Positions 17,489 to 26,720 of a DNA stretch of 64,000 bases are shown here, in pieces. The notes beneath the pieces were generated by a model, which saw nothing but the letters and a program-made list of their open reading frames with translations, did no database searches and was not told where the DNA came from. The stretch is from Pseudomonadota bacterium (lineage in GTDB: Bacteria; Pseudomonadota; Alphaproteobacteria; Rhodospirillales; Magnetospirillaceae). The stretch covers positions 95,966 through 159,965 of the forward strand of contig JAJYTF010000008.1 of the NCBI GenBank assembly GCA_021793155.1, written 5' to 3'. Both the position numbers and the translations under genes were made by a program. The first letter of the stretch is position 1. Each line of letters opens with the position of its first letter.

Positions 17489-18163
17489 ATGAACGGCGAA
17501 GATCTTCGATCCCGCATCCTTTATCAGGATGCCAATCTTCTCATTGTCGACAAGCCTGCCGGCCTGGCGGTCCATGGCGGGCCACGGACCACAGTGCATG
17601 TCGAGGGAATGCTGCCCGCCTTGTCGCTGGGCTATCGGCATCCGCCGCGCCTGGCCCACCGTCTGGACCGCGATACCTCGGGTTGCCTGGTGCTGGCCCG
17701 CCACGCGAAGGCCTTGTCGCGTCTTGGCCGGCTGTTCGGCGCCGGGCGGATTGAAAAGGTCTACTGGGCAGTCGTGCAGGGGACGCCCAACGGCGAACAT
17801 GGGCGCGTCGAGCTGCCGTTGCGCAAGGTGACCAGCCGCGACGGGTGGCGCATCGAGGGAACGACGTCCGGCCAAGCCGCGGTCACCGACTGGCTGCGGC
17901 TTGGCGGGGCGGATGGCATGACTTGGCTCGAACTTCGTCCGCACACCGGGCGGACACATCAAATTCGCGTGCATTGCGCCTCGGGCCTGCAATGCCCCAT
18001 CCTCGGCGATCCGGTTTACGCGCCGCCCTCGGAGCGGCCGCTGCACCTGCTCGCCCGTGCGGTCTCCGTGCCCTATTGGGCTGACCGACCGCCAGTTCAG
18101 GTCGTGGCCCCGCCGCCGCCGCACATGGAAGCCGCCTTACGCGCCTGTGGCTGGGTTCCGTGA
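17489..18163 (+). CDS. RluA-family pseudouridine synthase (second paralogue)
   Basis: A 224-aa pseudouridine synthase closely related to the one at 14863, sharing the SRILYQDANLLIVDKPAGLA start, the catalytic AHRLDRDTSGCLVLARH motif, IEKVYWAVVQG, RPHTGRTHQIRVH and the PPHMEAALRACG C-terminus. The ATG at 17489 lies 9 bp after the response-regulator stop, implying translation from the same mRNA. As with its paralogue, the RNA target is not readable. The pair probably arose by local duplication, with panE and the regulator between them. Confidence 0.92.
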   Translation: MNGEDLRSRILYQDANLLIVDKPAGLAVHGGPRTTVHVEGMLPALSLGYRHPPRLAHRLDRDTSGCLVLARHAKALSRLGRLFGAGRIEKVYWAVVQGTPNGEHGRVELPLRKVTSRDGWRIEGTTSGQAAVTDWLRLGGADGMTWLELRPHTGRTHQIRVHCASGLQCPILGDPVYAPPSERPLHLLARAVSVPYWADRPPVQVVAPPPPHMEAALRACGWVP

Positions 18164-18171
18164 CAGCGCTG

Positions 18172-19140
18172 TCAGAAGGGTGGGCGTTCCGTCAGTTTCC
18201 GGCGGACGATCTCGGCGACCTGCCGGGTGTCGTCGAGCGGTTCGTAGGCCCAGCTGTCCAGTTTACCGTCGAATCGGCGGGTCAGGCCGTCGACCTCCAG
18301 ACCTTGGTGAAATCGACGGAACTTGTCGGATCCACCTTCCAGGTCGACAATATAGACCGGTTTGCCGGTGGAGCAGGCTTCGCAGACCATGTTGACGCTG
18401 TCGGCGGTAACCACCAGGAAATCCGCCGTGGCCAGATAGCCGAGATAAGGATTGTCCCCCCGGCCGTCCCAGATCTCGCCGGGCAGTCCGGCGAGATGGC
18501 GGCGCAGAGCCGCTTCATTCTCGGCGCCGGTGCGCCGCGACGGGGTCACCATCAACGCCGCGCCATGGGTGCGGGCCAAGGCGGCCAAGCGCTCGGCCAG
18601 GCGTTCGGCGATCGCCGGCGTCAGGCGATGGGCTCCGCTATTGCCGCCCACCAGGACAGCGATACGCGGATGGGGCAGGTGTCCAAGGCGTTCGGCAAAA
18701 CGGCTGGCGGCGGCCGCTAATTTTTCCGCACTGACCTTGTGCAGGGCGCCTTTGGTCACGATCACATTGGCACCGCGCAGGCGGTCGTGGCGCGGCACCA
18801 CCACCAGGTCGAAATGGCGGGGATGGATGCCCGGATCCTGAATTTGGACGCGGAATGTGCGGCCCCGGCTCATCCGGGCGATCGCCAGTGACGAGGAAAC
18901 GCTGTGGCGCCCGGTGGCGATGAGGATGTCCGGCAAGGGGCCGTCCAACTGGTCGCCCTCGGCGGCGAGCGACCACCGGTTGCCGAGGCGAAGGAGGAAT
19001 GGGCTCAGCTGCTTCCATGGCGTGCGCAGCCGCACGCGCTTGATCACCGGATCCAGTCCCAATCCCTCGGCCAGGCCGACACACTGGTTTTCCATGCCGG
19101 CCTTGCCGTCGGTGACCACCCAGCAACTCAACCCACCCAT
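18172..19140 (-). CDS. ELM1/DUF1022-family protein
   Basis: A 322-aa protein resembling the mitochondrial-fission ELM1-like family (DUF1022), which has a glycosyltransferase-B-like fold. It starts LSCWVVTDGKAGMENQCVGL and contains GRHSVSSSLAIAR, VQIQDPG, FDLVVVPRHD, VLVGGNSGAHRLTP, TPSRRTG and DNPYLGYLATADFLVVTADS. In alphaproteobacteria these proteins are candidate cell-envelope glycosyltransferases; the activity is unproven. The long upstream open frame is not family-like. The ATG at 19140 has GAGG upstream. It is divergent from the alcohol dehydrogenase gene, with a 67-bp gap. Confidence 0.8.
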   Translation of the reverse strand: MGGLSCWVVTDGKAGMENQCVGLAEGLGLDPVIKRVRLRTPWKQLSPFLLRLGNRWSLAAEGDQLDGPLPDILIATGRHSVSSSLAIARMSRGRTFRVQIQDPGIHPRHFDLVVVPRHDRLRGANVIVTKGALHKVSAEKLAAAASRFAERLGHLPHPRIAVLVGGNSGAHRLTPAIAERLAERLAALARTHGAALMVTPSRRTGAENEAALRRHLAGLPGEIWDGRGDNPYLGYLATADFLVVTADSVNMVCEACSTGKPVYIVDLEGGSDKFRRFHQGLEVDGLTRRFDGKLDSWAYEPLDDTRQVAEIVRRKLTERPPF

Positions 19141-19207
19141 CTCTATCCTCTGTCCCGCTATTGCGCAGTTGCCGTGTATACTAGAGATCCCTGAAAGGGA
19201 GAATGCC

Positions 19208-20194
19208 ATGCGCGCGATGGTGCTCGATCGGCCGGGAGAGCCGTTGCGGCTCGATCGGCGAAAGATCCCCGAGCCGGGCCTGCAGCAAGTGCTGGTCAAG
19301 GTGGCGGCTTGCGGCGTCTGCCGGACCGACCTCCATGTGGTCGACGGCGAATTGCCGCACCCCGAGCTGCCGTTGGTTCCCGGCCACGAGATCGTCGGGA
19401 GGGTGGCTGCCTTGGGAGGCGAAGTGGAGCGCTTCTCCCTCGGCCAGCGGGTCGGCGTACCGTGGCTGGGCTGGACCTGCGGCCAATGCATCTATTGTCT
19501 CTCCGGGCGCGAGAACCTGTGTGCAGCGGCCCGCTTCACCGGCTACACGCTGGATGGCGGCTATGCTGAATATGCCGTCGCCGACCAGCGTTATTGCTTC
19601 GTGCTTCCCGACGGCTACGATGACGTGGCAGCTGCCCCGCTGTTATGCGCGGGGTTGATCGGCTACCGATCCCTGGCCATGGCCGGCGACCCGGCCCGCC
19701 TTGGCCTCTACGGCTTCGGTGCGGCGGCCCATATCGTGGCTCAGGTGGCGACGGGGCAGGGCAGGCAGGTATTCGCCTTCAATCGGCCCGGCGACACTGC
19801 GGCGGCGCAACTGGCCATGTCGCTGGGGGCGGTATGGGCCGGAAGTTCCCTCGATGCACCGCCGGAACCGCTGGATGCGGCGATCATATTCGCCCCGGTC
19901 GGCGCCCTGGTGCCGCAAGCCCTTGCGGCGGTAGGGAAGGGTGGGACGGTGGTTTGCGCGGGCATCCATATGTCCGACATTCCCGGTTTCCCGTACCGCC
20001 TGCTCTGGGAGGAACGGATGGTCCGCTCGGTCGCGAACCTGACGCGCGCCGACGGGGAAGCCTTCCTGGCGCTGGCGGGCCGCATACACATCCATACAGC
20101 GACCGACGTCAGGCCGCTGGATCAGGCCAACCGGGCCTTGAGCGACCTCAGGAATGGGCGGGTTACCGGGGCCGCAGTCTTGCGCTGTGAATGA
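19208..20194 (+). CDS. Zinc-dependent alcohol dehydrogenase
   Basis: A 328-aa medium-chain dehydrogenase. Catalytic-zinc motifs are CGVCRTDLHVVDGEL and GHEIVG. The structural-zinc site is a C-x2-C-x2-C-x7-C cluster (TCGQCIYCLSGRENLC, about residues 93-108). The cofactor domain has an unusual LYGFGAAAHIVAQVA in place of the usual GxGxxG. This layout matches the AdhA-type zinc-binding alcohol dehydrogenase family proteins of about 330 aa. It oxidises alcohols or reduces aldehydes with NAD(P). The ATG at 19208 follows AGGGAG. A longer upstream open frame is a shadow of the opposite gene. Confidence 0.9.
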   Translation: MRAMVLDRPGEPLRLDRRKIPEPGLQQVLVKVAACGVCRTDLHVVDGELPHPELPLVPGHEIVGRVAALGGEVERFSLGQRVGVPWLGWTCGQCIYCLSGRENLCAAARFTGYTLDGGYAEYAVADQRYCFVLPDGYDDVAAAPLLCAGLIGYRSLAMAGDPARLGLYGFGAAAHIVAQVATGQGRQVFAFNRPGDTAAAQLAMSLGAVWAGSSLDAPPEPLDAAIIFAPVGALVPQALAAVGKGGTVVCAGIHMSDIPGFPYRLLWEERMVRSVANLTRADGEAFLALAGRIHIHTATDVRPLDQANRALSDLRNGRVTGAAVLRCE

Positions 20195-20291
20195 AAACCG
20201 TCATCTTGTTGCAAGTATTGAATAGGATTTTTGCCGCATTGACCGGCCCTTTTGTGTCGGCTAGTCTCGCCGCCGCGAGGGGATGGGGCGA

Positions 20292-22163
20292 ATGAGTCAC
20301 CATATATTTCAACAAATCGTCGATGGTTCATTGGATGCCATCGCCGCGTTTGACACAAATCTGGAATTTATCTACGGAAATCTCCCATTCTGCAAAGAAT
20401 TTCGGCGAAATTATGGCGTTCCCATCGTGCCGGGAGACAGTCTCAAGGTTGTCTTCTCGGCCATGCCGTCACAACTACAGCTCGCAGAAAGGATATTCGC
20501 CCGGGTGTTCACGGGCGAAAAATTCACCTTGCGGCTAGAGGTTGGGCTGCCCGAATTCCATCGTGGCCTTTACGAGATGGCCTTTTTTCCATTGTACGAC
20601 GACCAGGGAAAGCTGGTCGGCGCGGCCATGGATTCACGCGATATCAGCGACAGCGCCCACTGGAAGGATTGGGCGCTGGATTGCGCCAAGGCGGGCACCT
20701 GCACCTGGAATCTGCTATCGGGCACGCTAGAATGGGACGCCCATCTGTACGAGCTTCTCGGGGTCGATCCGGACAAGGCGAGGCCGACCTATGGGGCTTG
20801 GCTCAATGCGGTGGTGGCGGAAGACCGCCCGCGCCTCCACGCGGCAGTACGGGAGGTGCTGGCGGGGCGGCAGCGCCATTTCCAGCTGGATTTCCGCATC
20901 CGCCATCCCGAAGGCCTGAGATGGCTGACCTTCTTCGGACGTACCGACTATGGTGCGGACCTCCGGCCCTCTCGCATCGCCGGCCTGTGCATCGATTTGA
21001 CCGACTTGCGGGAGACCGAATTGGCGCTTGCCGCCGCACGGGACGAGGCGATTCGTGCGCAGGCCGAGGCAGAACGCGCCGCCCGGGCCAAATCGCGGTT
21101 CCTGGCGGCAGTAAGCCATGACTTGAGGCAACCGGCCCAAGCTCTGACCCTGCTGGTCTCGCTGCTCAAGCAGCGTGCCGCCGGCACCGCTCTGGCCGGC
21201 CTTGACGTCTCGATCGAACGAGCGGTTTCCGCCCTCAAGCTGGTGCTCGACGGGGTGCTCGACATTTCGCGCCTGGATGCTGGCATTATCGACGTGCACC
21301 CTGAAATGGTCTCCGTCGGCGACATGCTGCGGCGCCTTGCTGGCGCCTACCGGCAGCGGGCCGAGGATCAGCGGCTGGATCTCCGGCTGGTGCCATCTTC
21401 GGCAACCGCCTGGACAGATCCGCTCCTGCTGGAGCGGATGATCAGCCAACTGCTGGAGAATGCCCTGCGCTTCACGCCGCACGGTCGCATCCTCGTCGGG
21501 TGCCGGCGGCGGGGGGAAAGGCTTTCCATCGAAGTGCTGGATACCGGTATCGGCATCGCCGATGACCAGCGGGAGTCCATCTTTCAGGAATTCTATCAGG
21601 TCGGCAACGAAGCCCGGGACCGCGCCCTCGGTCTCGGCCTGGGCTTGGCTGTAGTCCGCCGGCTTGCCGAAATATTGGGGGCCGAGGTGCGGGTATTCTC
21701 CGTCCCGGGGCGGGGATCGCGGTTTGCCATCGTGCTGCCCGCCGAGGTTCCCTGTGGTGGCAATCTGGCGGAACAGGCTCCGCCATTCCTCGGTCCGCCG
21801 TTGGGGTGTGTGGCCATGGTGGTGGAAGATGACGAGACGGTTCGCACGAGCCTGCGGCTGCTTTTGGAGCGCTGGGGCTATGGGGTGATCGCCTTGGCCA
21901 CCGCCGAGGCCGCGGCGGACTGCGGTGTGGTGCCTGATTTCATTCTGGCCGACCTTCAACTGAACGGCGGGATGAACGGAATGCAGGCGATCGAGGCGAT
22001 CCGGCGCAGGTGCGGCAAGCCGGTGCCGGCGGTGATCGTCACCGGCGATACCGAGCCGGCCCGCACGCTGGAATTGCAGCGCCTCGGGTTTCCGGTGCTT
22101 TATAAACCGGTCGGTGTCGACGATCTGCAGGCCCAGTTGGCGCGCATGTTGGGTGACGGTTAG
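20292..22163 (+). CDS. PAS-containing hybrid histidine kinase (PAS-PAS-HisKA-HATPase-REC)
   Basis: A 623-aa soluble hybrid sensor kinase. Two PAS-like domains (about residues 5-120 and 125-245) precede an H-box FLAAVSHDLRQPAQALTLL, an ATPase domain with DTGIGIADDQ and GLGLGLAVV, and a C-terminal receiver with VVEDDETVR, phosphoacceptor in FILADLQLNG, VTGD and the Lys in YKPV. No membrane segment is seen, so it senses in the cytoplasm. Of the two close starts, the ATG at 20292 has GAGGGG with good spacing. It is a paralogue of the kinase at 34508. A partner output gene is not obvious. Confidence 0.9.
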   Translation: MSHHIFQQIVDGSLDAIAAFDTNLEFIYGNLPFCKEFRRNYGVPIVPGDSLKVVFSAMPSQLQLAERIFARVFTGEKFTLRLEVGLPEFHRGLYEMAFFPLYDDQGKLVGAAMDSRDISDSAHWKDWALDCAKAGTCTWNLLSGTLEWDAHLYELLGVDPDKARPTYGAWLNAVVAEDRPRLHAAVREVLAGRQRHFQLDFRIRHPEGLRWLTFFGRTDYGADLRPSRIAGLCIDLTDLRETELALAAARDEAIRAQAEAERAARAKSRFLAAVSHDLRQPAQALTLLVSLLKQRAAGTALAGLDVSIERAVSALKLVLDGVLDISRLDAGIIDVHPEMVSVGDMLRRLAGAYRQRAEDQRLDLRLVPSSATAWTDPLLLERMISQLLENALRFTPHGRILVGCRRRGERLSIEVLDTGIGIADDQRESIFQEFYQVGNEARDRALGLGLGLAVVRRLAEILGAEVRVFSVPGRGSRFAIVLPAEVPCGGNLAEQAPPFLGPPLGCVAMVVEDDETVRTSLRLLLERWGYGVIALATAEAAADCGVVPDFILADLQLNGGMNGMQAIEAIRRRCGKPVPAVIVTGDTEPARTLELQRLGFPVLYKPVGVDDLQAQLARMLGDG

Positions 22164-22251
22164 ACCGCGATGTGGGGAATCTGCATCATGCTCAGCCGCC
22201 GTTGAGGCGGCTAAACCCGCGGATGCACGCGCCCCGGCGAGGGCAATTCGA

Positions 22252-22890
22252 TCAGGTTCTGTCTGAGGGGCAGTGACTGGTGGCGCCCGCCGCGGCGCGC
22301 GTTGTGCAAGCAGTCGGGTCGGCAACGCCGACGGTGCGGTTTGCCGCGCCGACGTCGAGGCTGGGGCTTTTCCGAAGAAGCCGCCGGATAGAATCCATTC
22401 CTGCCGGCGGCATGGATCTGATGCTGCGTTCGATCGCCGGGGCAAAATACGCGAAAACCTGACGGTAGGGCCGGCGTTTGAACGACGCAACCGAGCGGAT
22501 CAGGTCGGCCGGTGTCATCCACTGCCAGGCACAGAATTCCGGATGGGGTGTCTCGATCCGGATGTCCCCGTCGGTGCCGTCGAAGCGCATGAGGAACCAT
22601 CGATGCTGCTGGCCGCGGAACGCTCCGCTCCGGGGAGAGACCTGCGCCGCCGGATAGTTGTAGCGGATCCAGCCAGGGAAGGCGTCGAGGATCTCGGCCT
22701 TGAGCGTGCCCAGTTCTTCCGACAGTTCGCGCATGGCCGCCTGCTCGGGCATTTCGCCCGGCAAGACCCCGCCTTGCGGCATTTGCCAGGGAGGAACGCG
22801 CCCATCCCGCCGGCATCCGGCGAAAATCAGGCCGCTGTGATTGATCAGGACGATTCCTACGCCAAGCCGGTAGCTGGTGGGCCCTGACAT
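22252..22890 (-). CDS. rppH: RNA pyrophosphohydrolase RppH (Nudix)
   Basis: A 212-aa Nudix hydrolase that removes pyrophosphate from 5'-triphosphorylated RNA. The N-terminus SYRLGVGIVLINHSGLIFAG, WQMPQGG and a complete Nudix box (G-x5-E-x7-RELSEELG) are present, followed by RYNYP and the GQQHRWFLMRF segment typical of RppH rather than generic Nudix enzymes. The family is normally 155-175 aa; here about 45 extra C-terminal residues, rich in Ala, Thr and Arg, lack family resemblance. The ATG at 22890 has an AGGG site; the open frame upstream to 23115 is not family-like. Confidence 0.9.
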   Translation of the reverse strand: MSGPTSYRLGVGIVLINHSGLIFAGCRRDGRVPPWQMPQGGVLPGEMPEQAAMRELSEELGTLKAEILDAFPGWIRYNYPAAQVSPRSGAFRGQQHRWFLMRFDGTDGDIRIETPHPEFCAWQWMTPADLIRSVASFKRRPYRQVFAYFAPAIERSIRSMPPAGMDSIRRLLRKSPSLDVGAANRTVGVADPTACTTRAAAGATSHCPSDRT

Positions 22891-23304
22891 GGAAACCCTG
22901 CAATTATTGTATGGGAATTCGGTGTACCATGGGGTGTGCGGGAGCGCGATGACTTTTGTCGGGAGATTGAGTTGGTGAGCCGATATACCCATAAGTATTA
23001 TGTTGGTATGTGGGGGGGTGAAGCCTGACCTGCGAACGACGCAATTCTGGGATCTTCGGCAACCTGTTAAAACGTTCTTATCCCAAGGGCACCGCCGATC
23101 GCCCTTCCCCCCCATCCCACCCCGCGGTCGGCAGTGCCCTTGGTGATTCTTTTCAGGCCCAATCCCCGGCTTGGTTCAGCTTCGCGGTTATTCTGACTGA
23201 GACAAGGCGCCGTTCTTTCGGACAGTGCTTGTTTCGGGCTGTGCGAGTCGGGTCTGGGCGGTTACCATCGCGGTCGTTCGGCTGGCCTTCAGGAAGACTC
23301 GTCC
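22891..23304. other. 414-bp gap with a long inverted repeat
   Basis: The gap separates divergent rppH and the aminotransferase. No coding frame is convincing. It holds a 19-bp inverted repeat with 17 matches (23083-23101 with 23125-23143, 23-nt loop) followed on the plus strand by T-rich tgattctttt, plus the two promoters. A small RNA ending at this hairpin is possible; nothing else is identified. Confidence 0.5.
23083..23154 (+). terminator. Terminator-like stem-loop without an upstream gene
   Basis: The stem ccaagggcaccgccgatcg / cggtcggcagtgcccttgg is followed by tgattctttt. As no plus-strand gene ends here, it could terminate a small RNA. Confidence 0.35.
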
Positions 23305-24666
23305 ATGGCATCCAACTCCCTACGCGACAAGGATCTTGCCTATACCTTGCACCCCTATACGAACTTGCGTGCGCATGAACGCAAGGGACCGCTGATCATC
23401 ACCCGCGGGAAGGGGGTCGAGGTATTCGACGAAAGCGGCCGGGGGTATATCGACGCGATGGCTGGACTGTGGTGCGCTGCTTTGGGGTTCTCGGAACCCC
23501 GCCTGGCTGAGGCTGCCAAGCGGCAGATGTCGCGACTGGGTTTCTATCACCAGTTTAGTCACAAGGCCCATGATCCGGGAATCGAGTTGGCGGCCCGGCT
23601 CATCGAGATGGCTCCGGTGCCGATGAGCAAGGTGCTGTTCTCGAATTCCGGTTCGGAAGCCAACGACACGGCGGTCAAGCTGATCTGGTATTTCAACAAT
23701 GCGCTGGGCCGCCCGCAGAAGAAGAAGATCATCGCGCGCCGCCGCGCTTATCACGGGGTGACCGTTGCCTCGGCCAGCCTCACCTCGCTGCCGGCCAACA
23801 ACCGTGATTTCGACCTGCCCCTCGATCGCTTCATTCACACCGACTGCCCTCACGCCTATCACGACGCGTTGCCGGGGGAAGACGACGAAGCCTTTGCCAC
23901 CCGTCTTGCCACCAATCTCGAGGAGCTGATCCTGCGGGAAGGGCCGGACACGGTGGCGGCTTTCTTCGCCGAGCCGGTGATGGGCGCCGGCGGCGTCATT
24001 GTGCCGCCGGCCGGCTATTTCCCCAAGATCCAGGCCGTGTGCCGCAAATACGACGTTCTGACCCTGGCCGACGAAGTGATCTGCGGCTTTCATCGCACGG
24101 GCAACGTATGGGGCTGCCAGACTCTGGACTATGCACCGGACATGCTGACCTGCGCCAAGGCCCTGTCGTCCGGATACCTGCCCATTTCCGCCCTGATGCT
24201 CAACGATCGGATCTATCAGGTAATCGCCGATAATTCGGCGAAAATCGGCACTTTCGGCCACGGCTACACCTATTCCGGCCATCCGGTGGCGGCCGCCGTG
24301 GCCCTGGAAACGCTCGATATCTATGCCGAGCGCGACATCGCCGGGCATGTCCGGCAGGTAGCGCCGTTCATGCAGGCCCAGCTTGCCGCCCTCGCTGATC
24401 ATCCTCTGGTGGGCGAGGTGCGCGGCGTGGGTCTGATCGGTGCAATGGAACTGGTGGCCGACAAGGGCACACACACCAATTTCCCGCCGCCGCAGCTGGT
24501 CGGACCCCGGGTGGTTGAGGCAATGGAGCGGCACGGCCTTATCGGCCGGGCGATGGCCAACGACTCGCTGGCCTTCTCGCCGCCTTTGATCATTACCGAG
24601 CCGGAACTGGAGGAACTGTTCCGCCGCGCCCGTCTGGCCCTCGACGAGGTGGCCGCGGCACTTTAG
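23305..24666 (+). CDS. Class III (omega) aminotransferase
   Basis: A 453-aa PLP-dependent aminotransferase of class III, related to omega-amino acid:pyruvate and putrescine/polyamine:pyruvate transaminases. Landmarks are the FSNSGSEANDTAVKL phosphate-binding motif, YHGVTVASASLTSLP, FFAEPVMGAGGVIVPP, LADEVICGFHRTG with the cofactor Asp, and the Schiff-base Lys in CAKALSSGYLPISA. Length and motifs are complete. It transfers an amino group from an omega-amino acid or diamine to pyruvate; the exact donor is unknown. It is monocistronic, with a large 5' gap. Confidence 0.93.
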   Translation: MASNSLRDKDLAYTLHPYTNLRAHERKGPLIITRGKGVEVFDESGRGYIDAMAGLWCAALGFSEPRLAEAAKRQMSRLGFYHQFSHKAHDPGIELAARLIEMAPVPMSKVLFSNSGSEANDTAVKLIWYFNNALGRPQKKKIIARRRAYHGVTVASASLTSLPANNRDFDLPLDRFIHTDCPHAYHDALPGEDDEAFATRLATNLEELILREGPDTVAAFFAEPVMGAGGVIVPPAGYFPKIQAVCRKYDVLTLADEVICGFHRTGNVWGCQTLDYAPDMLTCAKALSSGYLPISALMLNDRIYQVIADNSAKIGTFGHGYTYSGHPVAAAVALETLDIYAERDIAGHVRQVAPFMQAQLAALADHPLVGEVRGVGLIGAMELVADKGTHTNFPPPQLVGPRVVEAMERHGLIGRAMANDSLAFSPPLIITEPELEELFRRARLALDEVAAAL

Positions 24667-24721
24667 GCCGTGATGCGATTGCTTCGACTCGCGATCTTGA
24701 GCCGGAGAGGTGCTTGCGCCT

Positions 24722-24742
24722 TGAAAAAGCGGAGCTTTTTCA
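24722..24742. terminator. Hairpin after the aminotransferase
   Basis: A perfect 9-bp stem tgaaaaagc/gctttttca with a 3-nt loop lies between convergent genes. It is flanked by imperfect direct copies gagaggtgcttgcgcc (24705-24720) and gagaggcgcttacgcc (24757-24772). It probably acts as a bidirectional terminator. Confidence 0.55.
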
Positions 24743-24785
24743 GCCTGGCAAAACCTGAGAGGCGCTTACGCCCGAGCGCACTCGG

Positions 24786-25688
24786 CTAGGGCTCCCTCCG
24801 TGTCCGACCGGCGATGACCAGCCCAATGCCGCCCAGCACGGCGACCGAGGCACTCGCCAGGCGCAGAGTGATGGTCTCGCCCAGCATCGCGGCGCCGCCC
24901 AGGGCGGTGATGACCGGGACGCTGAGTTGGACCGACGCGCCCTGCGCTGCGCTCAAGCTGGGAAGTGCCGTATACCAGAGGACATAGCCGAGCGCGGATG
25001 TCAGGGCGCCTGATACCGTCGCATAGACCAGCCCCGCGGCATCGTGCGCGCCGCCGGCCGCCATCGGTATCACCAGGACCAACGCCATCGGCGCGGCCCG
25101 CAGGAAATTCCCCGCCGTGGCGGCGATGGCATCGGTGCTGCGGCGGCCCAGCAGCGAATAGGCGCCCCAGGCTACCCCCGCCGACAGCATCAGGACCGCG
25201 CCGAGGAACGGTGGGGCGGACACCCCCGGAGCTACGAGCGCTACGAGCCCGGCCAGGGCCAAGGCGAGGCCAAGCCACTGGCCGCGGGTCAGGTATTCGC
25301 CACGCAGTATGCCGGCGATCACCATGGTGGCCTGGACCGCGCCGAACAGCAGAAGGGCGCCGGTTCCGGCCGGCAGCGACACATAGGCGAAGGAGAACGC
25401 CGCGGCGTAGGCGAAGAGGGACAGCGCCGCGCGCCACGAGCCGCCGATGGAGCGGCCGCGTCCGGTGGCCGCGGCGATGGCCCACAACATCGCCGCGCCC
25501 GAGAGGATGCGGACCAGGGTGAACGTGGCCGGGTCGATGCCGGTATGGGTCAGGGCCGATCGGCAGAGCACGGAGTTGGCGGCGAAGGCCAGCATGGTGA
25601 TCGCCGTGAGACCGATGGCGGCGCATCTGCCGGGGCCTTTCGACGGCCGCGCGGCACCGGCCGGGACTGTCGCGTCCCTGTTGGTCAT
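24786..25688 (-). CDS. EamA-family (DMT superfamily) transporter
   Basis: A 300-aa inner-membrane protein with ten hydrophobic segments arranged as two EamA repeats. The first covers about residues 25-150 and contains ITMLAFAANSVLCRSAL. The second covers about 160-290 and contains SGVAWGAYSLLGR and a late LGYVLWYTALPSLSAAQGAS with LGETITLRLA. DMT members export amino acids or other metabolites; the substrate is unknown. It starts at the ATG at 25688 and follows another EamA gene after 31 bp, so the two are probably one operon and could form a heteromeric pair. Confidence 0.88.
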   Translation of the reverse strand: MTNRDATVPAGAARPSKGPGRCAAIGLTAITMLAFAANSVLCRSALTHTGIDPATFTLVRILSGAAMLWAIAAATGRGRSIGGSWRAALSLFAYAAAFSFAYVSLPAGTGALLLFGAVQATMVIAGILRGEYLTRGQWLGLALALAGLVALVAPGVSAPPFLGAVLMLSAGVAWGAYSLLGRRSTDAIAATAGNFLRAAPMALVLVIPMAAGGAHDAAGLVYATVSGALTSALGYVLWYTALPSLSAAQGASVQLSVPVITALGGAAMLGETITLRLASASVAVLGGIGLVIAGRTRREP

Positions 25689-25719
25689 TGCGTTTCCTCT
25701 ACTGCAGTTTTTGTTGATG

Positions 25720-26589
25720 TTACCTGGCGCCGTTGCTCAGTGCCACGCCGACGAAGATGGTGAGCACGGCGGCCCACAGCCATGGGCCGTAGTATTCGCC
25801 GAGCAGCAGCCCGCCGACGGCGAGGCCGGTCAAGGCGATGATGAAACCGCATTGGCTCAGATAGACGGGGCCGGCGCGGCGTTGCAGTTCAAGGAACATC
25901 ATATAGGCCGGCGCCGTGAGCGCGCCGGCGGCAATCAGCGGCAGGAGCCCGCCACTACCGGCGGGTATCGCACCATCCAGCGATGCCGTCAGCGGCAGCA
26001 ACTCCGCCGCCCCGCCCAGCAGCATGCCGGCGGCCAGCGGCAAGGGCTGGCCTTCGGGCGGCCAGGCCCGGCTGCGATAGATATTGCCTGCGGCAAGGCT
26101 GAGCGGAGCCCCCAGGGCGACGAACAGCCACAGCGGACTGGCCGCGGGGGGCAGGCTTCCTTCCGGCAGCGCGATCATCAGCGTGCCGAGGAATCCCAGA
26201 AGAATGCCGGCACTGCGCCGCCAGGACAGAGGTTCGACCCCGAGGGCGGCAGCGACGGCCATAGTGAACAGGGGTGGGAAAGTGTAGGCCACCGAGGCCA
26301 ATCCGGCACCGAGATGCGGGATGGCGAGATAGACCAGCAGATTGGGCAGGGTGATTCCGGTCAGCCCGGACAGGGCGTAATAGCGCAGGTGGCGCCGGTT
26401 CCACAGCATCCGTTGGCTCCGTGCGCGGCAAGCCAAGGTTATTCCCAGCCCGCCGCCCAAAGCCTGCCAGAAGGCGAAAGCGGGAGCTGAAACGCCGTGG
26501 GCCGCCGCCAGCTTGGCGAGCGGGGGCACCAGGCCCATCAACAATCCGAACCCGAGAAGAAGAACCAGCGGCAGTCGACGGTCGACCAT
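25720..26589 (-). CDS. EamA-family (DMT superfamily) transporter
   Basis: A 289-aa transporter, first gene of the two-gene EamA operon. It has ten hydrophobic segments and DMT-style repeats, including GLVPPLAKLAAAHG, LSGLTGITLPNLLVYLAIPH and the late GLAVGGLLLGEYYG. It differs considerably from its neighbour, so this is not a recent duplication. The start was set at the ATG at 26589 (VDRRLPLVLLLGFG), just before the first helix, rather than 26613. The substrate is unknown. Confidence 0.87.
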   Translation of the reverse strand: MVDRRLPLVLLLGFGLLMGLVPPLAKLAAAHGVSAPAFAFWQALGGGLGITLACRARSQRMLWNRRHLRYYALSGLTGITLPNLLVYLAIPHLGAGLASVAYTFPPLFTMAVAAALGVEPLSWRRSAGILLGFLGTLMIALPEGSLPPAASPLWLFVALGAPLSLAAGNIYRSRAWPPEGQPLPLAAGMLLGGAAELLPLTASLDGAIPAGSGGLLPLIAAGALTAPAYMMFLELQRRAGPVYLSQCGFIIALTGLAVGGLLLGEYYGPWLWAAVLTIFVGVALSNGAR

Positions 26590-26671
26590 CGACCAAAGAT
26601 GGCGGCTTTTCACCGCCCTGAAAAGACGAAGGATCGTTCGGAAATGATGCGGCTATGTCCAAGCCGACGCG

Positions 26672-26697
26672 AAGGGCGGGGATTGCTCCCCGCCCTT
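26672..26697. terminator. Hairpin between dctA and the EamA operon
   Basis: A perfect 11-bp GC-rich stem aagggcgggga/tccccgccctt with a ttgc loop starts 24 nt past the dctA stop. No T-run follows on the minus strand; still, the place fits a transcription end or mRNA 3' protection. Confidence 0.55.
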
Positions 26698-26720
26698 GGG
26701 TGAACGTCTGTGGAAACCCC

